Made by a program: the position numbers and the translations under genes | Shown here: piece after piece, positions 20,787 through 31,014 of the stretch | How the letters are laid out: every line of letters starts with the position of its first letter | Position numbering within the stretch: the first letter of the stretch is position 1 | Notes under the pieces: model-generated | What the model was told of the DNA's origin: nothing | What the model saw: the letters and a program-made list of their open reading frames with translations, nothing else | The model's database searches: none | Assembly: GCA_027600665.1 (NCBI GenBank) | Contig: JADGJL010000143.1 | Span: 1 to 37,485, forward strand | Length of the DNA: 37,485 nucleotides | Reading direction: 5' to 3' | Origin: Irineochytrium annulatum | Lineage: Eukaryota; Chytridiomycota; Chytridiomycetes; Chytridiales; Chytridiaceae

Positions 20787-22183
20787 TCAAAGTCCTGCCA
20801 GTTGAAGATTGAGCCTGGAAGCAGAAAGTATCAGCAGTTTTAGTCGAGACAACGGGTTGATTCGTTTGACTTACTTCAATATAATAGTATTTACAGTTCG
20901 TAACACCGTTCCTATCTGTGCGGTGTCGGTCGCCCATGTGAGATGCACGTATATCTTCTTATCCCGGGACTTATTAAGGGCTAAGAATCTATCCGCAAAG
21001 AACTCCGAGGCGCTTTCGAAGCTATTATCGCCTAACGTACCGAAAGGCGTGAGTTTAGGAAAAAAGGCAAATTAGGTTTACCATCGTAGTCCTCAAAGTA
21101 TTGATGTACGGAGATGGACCGGAGTTTCTTTTGTAGCAGATCAATTTTGTTGAGGAAAAGGATGATGGCGGTTTTCTTGAATAGGGGGTGGTTGCAGATG
21201 GTACCGAACAGATTTAGTGATTCTACAACTAACAACACAGTTAATTCCCGAAAATGAGACCATTGCAACGTACTTCTATTCGTTTTATTATCTTCGAAGC
21301 AATTTTGGTCGAAGGCGCTGATCGCTGCGACGAAGATGATGGCGATAACATCGTCGAAATATGGAATCCACTTTTTCCGTTCCGATCGCTGGCCGCCGAC
21401 ATCGAAAATCCCAAATATGACCTCCTCAACTTTCACCCGGGTCTCCGTTATTGTCGTCGTCATCACCCTGGCGGACAAGATGTCCTGATCCGTGGGGATG
21501 TACTTTGACGAACAAAACCGAGTCACGTCCGAGAGGTAGCTAGTTTACGCGTCAGATAAGATAGACAGCGAGCTTCCTCACTATTCGCATGAATCCATGA
21601 GCTGATATTCATTCGATCGCGAGAAACACGTCTGAACCCCAGAATCAGACCACAGTATTCTGATCGCGTCCACCAACTCCTGCGGAACCACCTCGCCCTC
21701 GCCATACGAGAACGGCGCCTCCTCAATCTTCCTCGCAGCCACAGCCCCCTCGCTTTCCGACGGCGTCAAGCTGTCATCATCCCTGTGATGGCCGTCAATA
21801 TACGACTCCAGCGGCGTCTGCGCGACAGTCCCGTAGGGAATCTGCAGAAAATCCATGGCCGCGACGAGGGTCTTGGCGCAGCTGATGACGTTCCCAATGA
21901 TGGCGGGCCGGAACGCCTTCCGCTCGAGGTCGGTGAAGCCGCTCCCGTATGTCAGGCGGAACTGCTTCAAAACCGTCGATTTGCCGGACTCGCCGGATCC
22001 TGTGAAGGGCGACACGCGCGCGTTAGGACCAGTCGAGAGTCGAAGAAGGCAGAACGTACCCAAGAGCAAAAGCTTGAGGAAGTCCTTATTACTCTCCTTC
22101 TTCTCTGCTCTGAGGGCCTTGTCAATCTCTTTACTGTTCAGGCGGGCCGCGCCGTCCTCGTCCGAGGAGCTGCAGTTGCCCAT
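20787..22183 (-). CDS. Heterotrimeric G protein alpha subunit
   Basis: This is a membrane-bound GTPase that relays signals from seven-helix receptors. Minus-strand exons: 22183-22060, 21999-21582, 21539-21274, 21228-21082, 21031-20875, 20814-20787, giving 379 aa. The start MGNCSSSDE fits N-myristoylation at Gly2 and palmitoylation at Cys4. The P-loop is GSGESGKST (residues 42-50). Switch I is TDQDILSARV with the catalytic Arg at 205, and switch II is DVGGQ with Gln at 231. The base-recognition motif is FLNKIDLL. The helical domain carries an acidic Ser-rich loop after the conserved AMDFLQIPYG stretch. The usual TCAT motif reads TWAT (Trp at 351). The C-terminus NLQLAGL is the receptor-contact tail and lacks the Cys four from the end that pertussis-type ADP-ribosylation needs. 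It converges on TTI2 with 182 bp between stops. Confidence 0.95.
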
Positions 22184-23385
22184 CGAGGGATCGGGCGACA
22201 GGCCAGTGAAGGTGATAACACGGTGTCGGTGTCAAACGCGGTCGTCAAAACTGGGAGATCTTCAAGAAGGGGCGATCACTTATGTCGGCATGGGTCCCGC
22301 GCCGCCGCCAGATGTCGCCGGATACTGCTCCAGCTGCCGGTACACCGATGCCTCAGTTGGCAATACTTTGACTGTCGGCCGTTCGGCAAGCTGGCGCTGA
22401 CGATTTCTAAACGGACTGTGGGTGCGCGACGTGGAGAGTAGATAAAAGTCAGGTCACCTCGCCAGTTATAGCCTATGTTCGGCTAATGAGCGAACTGGAT
22501 GCTCCGGGCTTTTAACGTCTTGGGTCACTACGTTTTGTCCTCTGCGCAGCGTCAGCGGCTGAACTCTTGGTGTAATCATGGCGTAACTGGTCGCTTATGT
22601 GGTCTCGCATTGGGCCTTGAGTTTTCGAGTGCGCAACGACTAGCTCAGAGCCTCTTTTGCAAGAGATAAGGTGGACTGTGGGTTTTGCAGTTAAAAAACA
22701 GGGGCAATCACGCGATGGTCAGTGTTGCCCCCTATTGACCAGAATACACGGCGAGCTGAGCGGGCGATGACTGCGTGGGCGGCTCCGGGCCCAATCACCG
22801 AAGACATTTTTATAGAAACCTTACACACGTTTTGCTCGATAGACTTCAATATCGGTTTTGCAAGCTCAAGAGCAGATTTCTTCGTTCTTCTTAAAAGCGT
22901 TGCCGGCAATACAAGTGCATTGGCCGCCCGCTCCGGACGCGGTCAGAAGGCACGCGGTAGAAGCTGGAGGCACGCGTGTATGCCCACTGGTAAAGATGGG
23001 ATTTAAGCCAGCGACGTAGAATTGCTCTTCTCTCCACTCCCGCGACGGCAGAAGGAATGCGTTGCTCGAGGAGCCATTTCCGGCCATCTCGGAAAGCCAT
23101 TGCTTAAACTCGTCCGAGAAGCGTCTGTCGACCACGGACGTGCACGGCGTCGAAGGCAGATTTTGCCTCAAAGCAGGCCATCCTCGGTCATTGTGAAAAG
23201 AAGAGACCAGCAGGCGCTTTATAGCCTGGAGATCACGTGAGCCGCAATGGGGACCGCGTCGACATAGGACGAGCAGCTGTGCGAGCAGATCTCCTCGCCT
23301 TCTCAACGATGAATGAAGGCGTCAATTTTTGACAAGGACCCACCCTTCATTCAATTTGTTGCGACCTGAGTCCACCCCGACCATC
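22184..23385. other. Divergent gap between G alpha and the P4-ATPase
   Basis: This 1.2-kb stretch must hold the promoters of both flanking genes. The left 500 bp shows nothing recognisable. The right part has minus-strand open frames (22691-23306) that may be a relic, listed separately. No gene model with start, splicing and stop could be built. Confidence 0.5.
22891..23181 (-). pseudogene. Possible relic coding fragment, reverse-transcriptase-like
   Basis: A minus-strand frame begins with ATG at 23181 and reads MACFEAKSAFDAVHVRGR, hits a TAA at 23106-23104, and goes on in the same frame with AMAFRDGRKWLLEQRIPSAV to a stop at 22891. FEAKSAFDAVH resembles motif A of non-LTR reverse transcriptases, where an Asp lies a few residues before an Ala-Phe-Asp, but here the first Asp is Glu. 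No motif B or YxDD box is seen. A competing minus frame (22866-23306) is also open. The assignment is speculative. Confidence 0.2.
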
Positions 23386-26300
23386 ATGCCGCTGTACGGA
23401 GGGGACGACGACGCCGCCCCGGATCGCCTCATCCACCTCAACGACCCCATCAAGAATGAAGCAAAGAAATTTCTCCACAACAGAATCTCGACCGCAAAGT
23501 ACAACCTTGGGACCTTCATCTTCAAGTTCCTCTTCGAGCAATTCTCAAAATACGCGAACTTGTTCTTCTTGTTCATCGGCGTCATACAAGTGAGAGGGAC
23601 TTTAATACTGGCTGCATTACATGCTGACTCGTCCTCACAAAAGCAAATCCCGGATCTGTCGCCTGTGAACAAACTCGGAACCATCATCCCGTTGTCCATC
23701 GTTCTGCTGGCTTCTGGAGTAAAGGAGGTGTTGGAGGACATCAAGCGCCATAAGCAAGATGCCGAGGTGAACGCCAGGGGAGTGAAGGTGCTCAAGGGTG
23801 CCGAGTTTGTGGAGAAGCCGTGGAGGGAGGTTGTCGTCGGTGACATCGTTCGCGTTGAAAACGGGCAGTTCTTCCCCGCGGACCTCATTCTCCTTTCGAG
23901 TTCGGAGCCCGACGGATTGTGCTACATCGAAACGAGCAACCTGGATGGGTATAGGATTGCCATTTTGTACGTCACATTGAAGTGGAACTTTATAGGGAGA
24001 CCAACTTGAAGATTCGACAGGCGCTGGTTGAGACGTCGAACATTCTTAGCCCAGAAGAGGTCTCGCGACTTGAGGGAATTATCAAATCTGAGCTGCCGAA
24101 CAACTCTTTGTACACCTATGAAGGCACCCTTCGTTTCGGAAACAAGGAGCTGCCTTTGGAGCCTACTCAGCTTCTTTTGCGTGGTGCCATGCTGAGGAAC
24201 ACCCGCTGGATCTACGCCGTGGCAGTCTTTACTGGGCATGAGTCGAAGCTGATGAAAAATTCGACGGCCACGCCTATCAAGTCGACAAAGGTAGAGAGAC
24301 TGGTGAATACTCAGATCTCTTTCCTGTTTGTCATCCTCCTTTGCATGTCGGTGATTTGCGCGTTGGGATCCATGATCAGAACGGTAACAAAATCGTCTGC
24401 TTTCGTTGGTACTTAACAGTGTCTGAAGATTAACAGCCCATTCGAGTCTAATGTCCTTTTCATGGACCCGAACATGGCTGGCGTGAACTTATTTTGGAAC
24501 ATCCTTACCTTCATGATCCTTTACAACAATCTCATCCCTCTCAGGTAAATTTATGTACATGAAACGTCATTTCACGCGCTATCAGTTTGATTGTCACCAT
24601 GGAGCTCGTGAAGTTCTATATTGCCTCGCTCATCAACTCCGACATCGACATGTACCACGAGGCGACGGACACCCCCGCCACCGCGCGCACATCCTCCCTG
24701 GTGGAAGAGCTCGGACAAATCGACTACATCTTCTCGGACAAAACCGGAACTCTGACGTGCAACATCATGGAGTTCCGGATGGCATCCATTGCCGGTATCG
24801 CGTACGCTGAGACCGTCCCCGAGGACAAGAAGATCCGCATCGATGAGAACGGAAAGGAGACGGTACGTCGCATGTTGTTCATTGTAGAGTTCTTAATGTT
24901 GGTTTACAGGGATATCACAGCTTCGATAAGCTGAAGCACAACCTCGCCAACCATGCCACGGGTCCCATCATCAACGAGTTCCTGACGCTCCTCGCAGTCT
25001 GCCACACGGTTATCCCGGAGACGCTCGAGGACGAGCCCGGAAAGGTTGTCTACCAGGCCTCATCCCCGGACGAAGGCGCCCTCGTTAAGGGCGCTCAGAT
25101 GCTCGGTTACGTTTTCACGGTAAATCACGAAAAGAAAAGCGCGCGTGGCATGCCTGTGCTAACCCCTATAATAGACCCGGAGGCCCAAATCCGTTTCGAT
25201 CACTCATCATGATACGGAGGAGGAGTGGGAGGTGTTGAACATCTGCGAATTCAATTCCACTAGGAAGAGGATGTCATCCCTCGTCCGAGGCCCCGATGGT
25301 AAAATCAAGCTGTTTATAAAAGGCGCCGACACGGTTATCTTGGAGCGCCTAGCCAAGACCGGCAACAGACATATTGACCAGACTCTTGCTCACCTTGAGG
25401 TTTGAGGCAAATAATTTTCTCCTCTTTAACTTTTTAAACTAGGAATACGCTACCGAGGGATTGAGAACTCTTTGCATCGCGTACAGAGACGTCACCGACG
25501 AGGAGTACACGGAGTGGTCCAAGTTCTACGAAAAGGCAGCTACCACCATCAATAACCGTGGACAGGAGCTTGACAACGCCGCCGAACTTATCGAGAAGGA
25601 CCTGATCCTGTTAGGTGCGACTGCCATTGAGGACAAACTCCAGGATGGTGTGCCCGATGCCATTCACACGCTTGCGACCGCCGGCATCAAGCTGTGGGTT
25701 CTCACCGGCGACCGTCAGGAGACTGGTAAGCCTTCGTTTGCAGCACTCGACAACTTTACCGACGTTTCAGCCATCAACATCGGCTACTCTTGTAAACTTC
25801 TCACTGAGGAAATGTCGTTGATTATTTGCAATGAAGAAACCCACTACCAAACGAAGGAGTTTTTGGAGAAGAAGCTCATGGCCGTTAAAGGCGGTCTTGA
25901 GATGGATCTTAACGCGGGCCGTCCCACGAGCTTTTGGGGTTCTAAAAAAAGTGCCAAATTAGATAAGGAAGCTTACAATGATCCCGAGGTACTCATTTTC
26001 CGCTTTTGACTAACGAGTGACTGATGACGATTACACAGCCGTTGGCACTGATCATCGACGGCAAGTCGCTCGGATTCGCTCTGGAGGACGACGTTAAGAT
26101 CCTCTTCCTTGAGCTCGCCTGCCTGTGCAAAGCCGTCGTCTGCTGCAGGGTGTCACCCCTCCAGAAGTCGCTCGTCGTAAAGCTCGTCAAAAAGAACGTG
26201 CTCGGATCCGTGACCCTCGCCATCGGGGATGGCGCCAACGATGTCAGCATGATTCAGGCTGCTCACGTCGGAGTCGGCATTTCCGGGATGGAGGGTCTCC

Positions 26301-27413
26301 AGGCCGCCCGGTCCGCAGACTTCGCCATCGCGCAATTCAAGTACCTCCAGAAGCTGCTTCTTGTCCACGGCGGCTGGGCGTACTCCAGACTTAGCAAGAT
26401 GATCCTGTACAGTTTTTACAAAAACATCACGCTGTACTTGATCCAGATGTGGTTCGCCATCGACAACGGTTTCTCGGGACAGGTTCGCTTCAGCCTTAAC
26501 TTCCAAAACTCAATAGTAATATCTTAATCTAGACGTTGTTCGAGTCGTGGACCCAGTCGGCCTACAACGTGGGTTTCGCCCTTCTCCAGCCAGTTGCCAT
26601 CGGCATCTTCGACCAGTACGTCTCGGCTCGCATGCTCGACCGCTACCCGCAGATGTACCGCCTGGGTCAACGGTCCGAGTTTTACAACCACGGCGCGTTC
26701 TGGGGCTGGATCTGCAACTCTTTCTTCCACTCCATGATCATGTACTACGCCATGTCGTCCATCTACGGGGAGGACACAATGCTAGCAGACGGCCGGATCG
26801 CTAACAGCTGGTTCCTGGGCCAGATGGTCTATACTACTGACCTCCTCACCATCACCCTCAAGGCCGCACTCACGTGCGACACGTGGGTCAAGTTCACGTA
26901 CATCGCCGTCTTTGGCAGCATCGGGTTTTGGTTCGTGGCCTTCCCCGTCTACTCCATCGTCGGACCGATGATCGGCCTGTCGACGGAGTTGTATGGCCTC
27001 ATCCCTCTGATGTTGACGAGCGCCGGCTTCTGGTTTGGAATTATCCTCGTGCCGATTATGGCGAACCTTCGGGACTTCATGTGGAGATAGTAAGTGCTTT
27101 GATATTCGTTATGCCTTTCTTACGTTTACAAGTTACAAACGTACGCATGTGCCGCGGTCGTACCACATCGTGCAGGAGATACAAAAGTACAACATTCCGG
27201 ACCAAAGAACCAGGATGGAATGGTTCAGAAAAGCGGTCCACAAGGTCCGGCAGATTCAGCGCATTAAGAGAACCCGCGGCTTCGCGTTCTCGCAGAACGA
27301 GAGCGGGCAGGCGAATCTGATCAGGCTGTATGACACGACGCGCCGGAAGCCACAGTAAGTTTTAACGTTTTTATGTGGAGGTCGTAGTTGACTGCTATTT
27401 TTTTAGGGGATAA
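23386..27413 (+). CDS. P4-type ATPase, phospholipid flippase (DRS2-like)
   Basis: P4-ATPases move phospholipids from the outer to the inner leaflet of Golgi, endosome or plasma membranes, usually with a CDC50 partner. Exons: 23386-23589, 23644-23948, 23996-24383, 24420-24544, 24586-24862, 24910-25119, 25175-25399, 25443-25725, 25771-25988, 26039-26482, 26533-27089, 27133-27354, 27407-27413, giving 1154 aa. Motifs: [17 protein letters not shown] (TM1 region), the actuator motif DGET at about 169-172, [17 protein letters not shown] (TM4), DKTGTLTCN with the phosphorylated Asp at about 392, [11 protein letters not shown], and [11 protein letters not shown] at about 808. The C-terminal transmembrane set is intact. 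The tail is short and basic ([12 protein letters not shown]) without a long regulatory extension. If the last intron is retained, the protein ends at 27358 with one residue less. No key residue is missing. Confidence 0.95.
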
Positions 27414-28360
27414 CTAACGACGATCTTTCTTGAACATTCTTGTTTGGAAAATGCTTGTCCCACTCGAATCAAACCTCATATTCACTCAATTTATTTTCAA
27501 CTCTCTCTCCTATTGTAAGGACAATGAACACTGCCCCATTTATTGGCTCGCGTAGAGTTTTGTTTAGAACAGAAGGTGCTACAGCTATTGCGGCTCAAGC
27601 ATCTTGGCTCGGAAAGATAACTAATATAATAAACTAGTTTCAAAAACAAAACCAAGGCAGGGTGCTTGCGGCTTGAATGAGATTAGGTGTGGGCCGAGTA
27701 GGTTCCAGGTTAACTTTGTGCCCTTTTCGCGTTAAATGAACTCCTTTCAAAAAGGAAAAGGCGCTGGCAGGTTGAGCTAGACGACGCGGCATAAAGAGTC
27801 CTTGACAGCTGACCGCACGTCGCGGCACCCGATTAAAACCAACAATGCGCTGGACTCAGCAAAAAAAGGACAATCGATAGACAAGAATTCTCACCTGCAG
27901 TGTTTCTTCCTCCACAAAAAAACGGTCCGCCCTTAACAAAAACCTGACCTTGTTCTAAAAATGCCAATCTCCCCACTTCAGAAAAAGCATTCCCTTTGTT
28001 GCTGAACACATTACGCTGTTGACGATAATATTGTTTTGGCGTTCATGTTTCTCGCAGCAAACACTCCCTTTCGTCCTACTTTCCTCGTCCCTTAGTCGTG
28101 GCAACCAAAGCGGAATAAATCGCGGGAGTGAGGAATATAAAGTACCGGCGGACCCGCACATCCACATTAAACCGCAGATAACGATCCCTACAAATGAGAT
28201 CCGCGGCGCCTGGTTGCAGAACAAGTGTCCTCGTCGTGCAAGAGAGACGACGCGTAATGCATGCGAGCGGAGACCATCATCATCGAATTGGGGCAAATTT
28301 CACTATTGAAGGGCAGGCGGCTAGATAGATCATTACTGTGCTGCGATCTGGGCGGGCACG
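27414..28360. other. Intergenic region between P4-ATPase and CCR4
   Basis: A mostly AT-rich stretch without a recognisable gene. Short frames occur (an ATG frame at about 27524-27637, and frames on both strands near 27955-28310), but they lack motifs and splicing support. The CCR4 promoter and leader should lie in the right half. Confidence 0.5.
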
Positions 28361-30532
28361 ATGTGGATGCAGCAGCGTTACGAGAGCGCTGATCATAGCG
28401 TCTCTGTGAATGGCGGGCAGAATCACTCTTTGGGGTACGGGATCGGAATGGGGATGGGAGTTGGTGGCAGCATGGGAGGTGTGAACGGGAGTAGCGCGCA
28501 CCAGAAGCAGCTAGAGCAAGTGCAGATATCCAGACAAGTATGTGGTCTTGTTGGTTTATGGAGAGTTCTGCTGCCAAGATCGCTGTTGTATCAGCCTGTC
28601 TTCGCGGTTGGAGTTGCGGGGGAGTGTCACGTATTTGAGAGAAACCGCTTGATTTGAATGGTCTGTGTGAAATATGACTAATCTTTGCGTACAAATAATA
28701 GTCGGCTTCACCACATCATCACGCGAGGATAGCCGCTGCAGCAGCTAGAACGCAGAACGGCACTGGGATGGATTCGGCAGCGGGATCGAATTTATCTCTT
28801 GTCAATCCCTCGGAGAAGCCTTCGCAGTGGACGATCATCGATCTAGGGGGCATGCAGATTAAGAATCTGAGCGCCGAACTGTTTCGATACAGCTTTTTGA
28901 CGACACTATACCTCAACTACAACAACCTCACGTCTATCTCCAACGAAATCTCGAAACTTACATCCCTCGTTGTTCTCGACCTCTCGGGCAACCGGCTGAC
29001 GGCGATACCAGCGGAGTTGGGGCTGGTAGTGTCTCTACGGGAGCTTTTGTTGTTCGACAATCAACTGAGCTTTTTGCCACCGGAACTGGGGTGCTTGTTT
29101 CAGGTACTTAGCGCTTCCTTTTAATTGCCTACATTGTCTTACGGTGGAAAGTTGGAAACGTTGGGATTAGAGGGCAATCCGTTATCGGAGCCGTTTTCGC
29201 ATCTGCTGCAGAAGGACACGAACTCGATTGTCACGTATTTGCGCGAAAACATTCCCCGTAAGTCTAGTTTGGCCGTAACGCCGTTTACTAAATTAAATCA
29301 GCCGGGCAGCCCCCCCCTGACCGCGAATGGGTTGTTTTGGACGACGATTACACCGAACCTCAAAGTGAGTACCACCTGTCTGTTTTGAACGCTAACCGGT
29401 GAAATAGATATGTTTACAATTATGTGCTATAATATCTTGTGCGATAAATACGTAACACCTCAAGCGTACCCTTATACCCCCTCTTGGACCCTCGGTTGGG
29501 AAGGACGGAAGGACAATTTGCTACACGATATTATTAATTGCAATGCCGATATTGTCTGCTTACAGGTGAATACATCGTTGCTTTGGCGCCTAGAAGGCTT
29601 ACGCGCTATGTTAGGAAATGGAGATGAGTCAGTACGACGAGTACTTCCAAGAAGCTATGTCACAAGCGGAATACGAAGGCGTGTTTTGGCCAAAGTCGCG
29701 CGCGCGTACCATGGGTGATTATGAAAAGCGGGCTGTCGACGGGTGTGCGACGTTTTATAAGACGGCCAAGTAAGTCCCGTCGTTGTTGATGTAAACTCTT
29801 GTTTTAAAGCTGCGTGTCTATAGATTCACCCTGTTAGAGAAGCACCTGGTCGAGTTCCAACAGATCGCCATGCAGCGACCGGACTTGCGGAAAACGGAGG
29901 ACGTTTTCAACCGCGTGATGGTGAAAGATAACATCGCCGTCGTGACGCTGTTGGAGTCGAAGGAGACCAACTGCAAGGTCCTCGTTGCCAACGCGCACCT
30001 TCATTGGGACCCGGCATACATGGACGTCAAGCTTGTACAGACGGCAATGCTGGTGGAGGAGCTTCAACGTCTTAGTACCCTTTATGCCACGAAGGTAGGG
30101 CGAGTCGTTACGCCGCCCGCGGTTCTCCTTTGTGGTGACTTCAACTCCCTACCGACATCCGGCGTCTACGAGTTCCTCGCGAAGGGAAGCGTGCCCCAAG
30201 ACCACGACGATTTTGGCAACTTCTCATACGGCTCATATACCTCCGAGGGTCTCTCACACAGCCTTTCCTTCAAATCCGCCTACTCCCACGTGAACGAGCT
30301 CGACTTCACCAATTTCACGGCGACGTTCAAGGGTGTGATTGACTATGTGTGGTACACGACGCCCACGCTCGCGATCGCGGGCTTGTTGTCGAATATCGAC
30401 AGGGGATACGTCGCGAAGACGGTTGGGTTCCCGAATGCCCATCACCCAAGTGACCATATCCCTATAGTGGTTTCGTTTAAGTGGAAGGGGGTCAATACGG
30501 GGGGGAATCGGACAAATTCGTACACGCAGTAA
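28361..30532 (+). CDS. CCR4: CCR4 deadenylase (CNOT6-like) of the CCR4-NOT complex
   Basis: This 3' exonuclease shortens poly(A) tails of mRNA in the CCR4-NOT complex. Exons: 28361-28537, 28702-29103, 29152-29257, 29302-29364, 29408-29565, 29615-29769, 29824-30532, giving 589 aa. The N-terminus is Gln/Gly-rich and disordered. Leucine-rich repeats follow (LTTLYLNYNNLTSI, LVVLDLSGNRLTAIPAELG, LRELLLFDNQLSFLPPELG), which in the family bind CAF1. The exonuclease/endonuclease/phosphatase domain carries the Mg-binding and catalytic residues: MCYNILCDKY, DIVCLQEME (Glu), NAHLHWDP, LLCGDFNSLP, VIDYVWYT and HPSDHIPI. The first intron is 164 nt, far longer than the others. The 29258-29301 intron shifts frame and is needed to obtain PPDREWVVLD, a conserved fungal block. 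Confidence 0.95.
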
Positions 30533-30553
30533 CATCAACGGAGAATGAATAAT

Positions 30554-30559
30554 AATAAA
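30554..30559 (+). promoter_or_regulatory. Candidate poly(A) signal of CCR4
   Basis: AATAAA lies 22 nt after the CCR4 stop codon, in AT-rich sequence. The hexamer and its position are seen; its use is inferred. Confidence 0.4.
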
Positions 30560-31014
30560 CAGGCGCTGGGGCGGCATAGACAACGATTTTAGTTCGAATA
30601 CCTTATCGTTCTTTATTTGTGCTGGCGTAATGAGCACTGTGTTTCGCTAATGGATGTTCCGAGGAATGAACAGGGCAGAAGTGAGGTTTGATGCAAATAC
30701 AAAGTTTAGAATGTCCTGATAATAAAGAGGGAGTTATTTAACTACACTTCAAAAGGTCGCAGGACTACGCGGTTGTCGCGCATTTAAGATTAGAGGAGGC
30801 ACATACTGAGTCAGGGGTTACATGAGGGGTGTATACGGATAACTAGTTGAGGTTATTTAAAGTCGCAATAAAAAAGGCGTCAACTGGCGAAGGAAGGAAG
30901 GTGAAAACTGCGGACAGGCGGACACATTTATGGGACAAGGCGTCAAGCCCAACTCTTCGATTGCAGTGAGAAGCCCGACTTCGAGCCGGAGATGTGTGGA
31001 CAAGACGGCAGCGC
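30560..31014. other. Convergent 3' region between CCR4 and the F-box gene
   Basis: No gene is seen. The stretch is AT-rich, and both flanking genes end into it. Confidence 0.6.

Noticed and set aside
21785..22441. Plus-strand ORF of 218 codons over the G alpha start
   Set aside because: It is antisense to the G alpha first exons, which have a certain identity; no motif is present.
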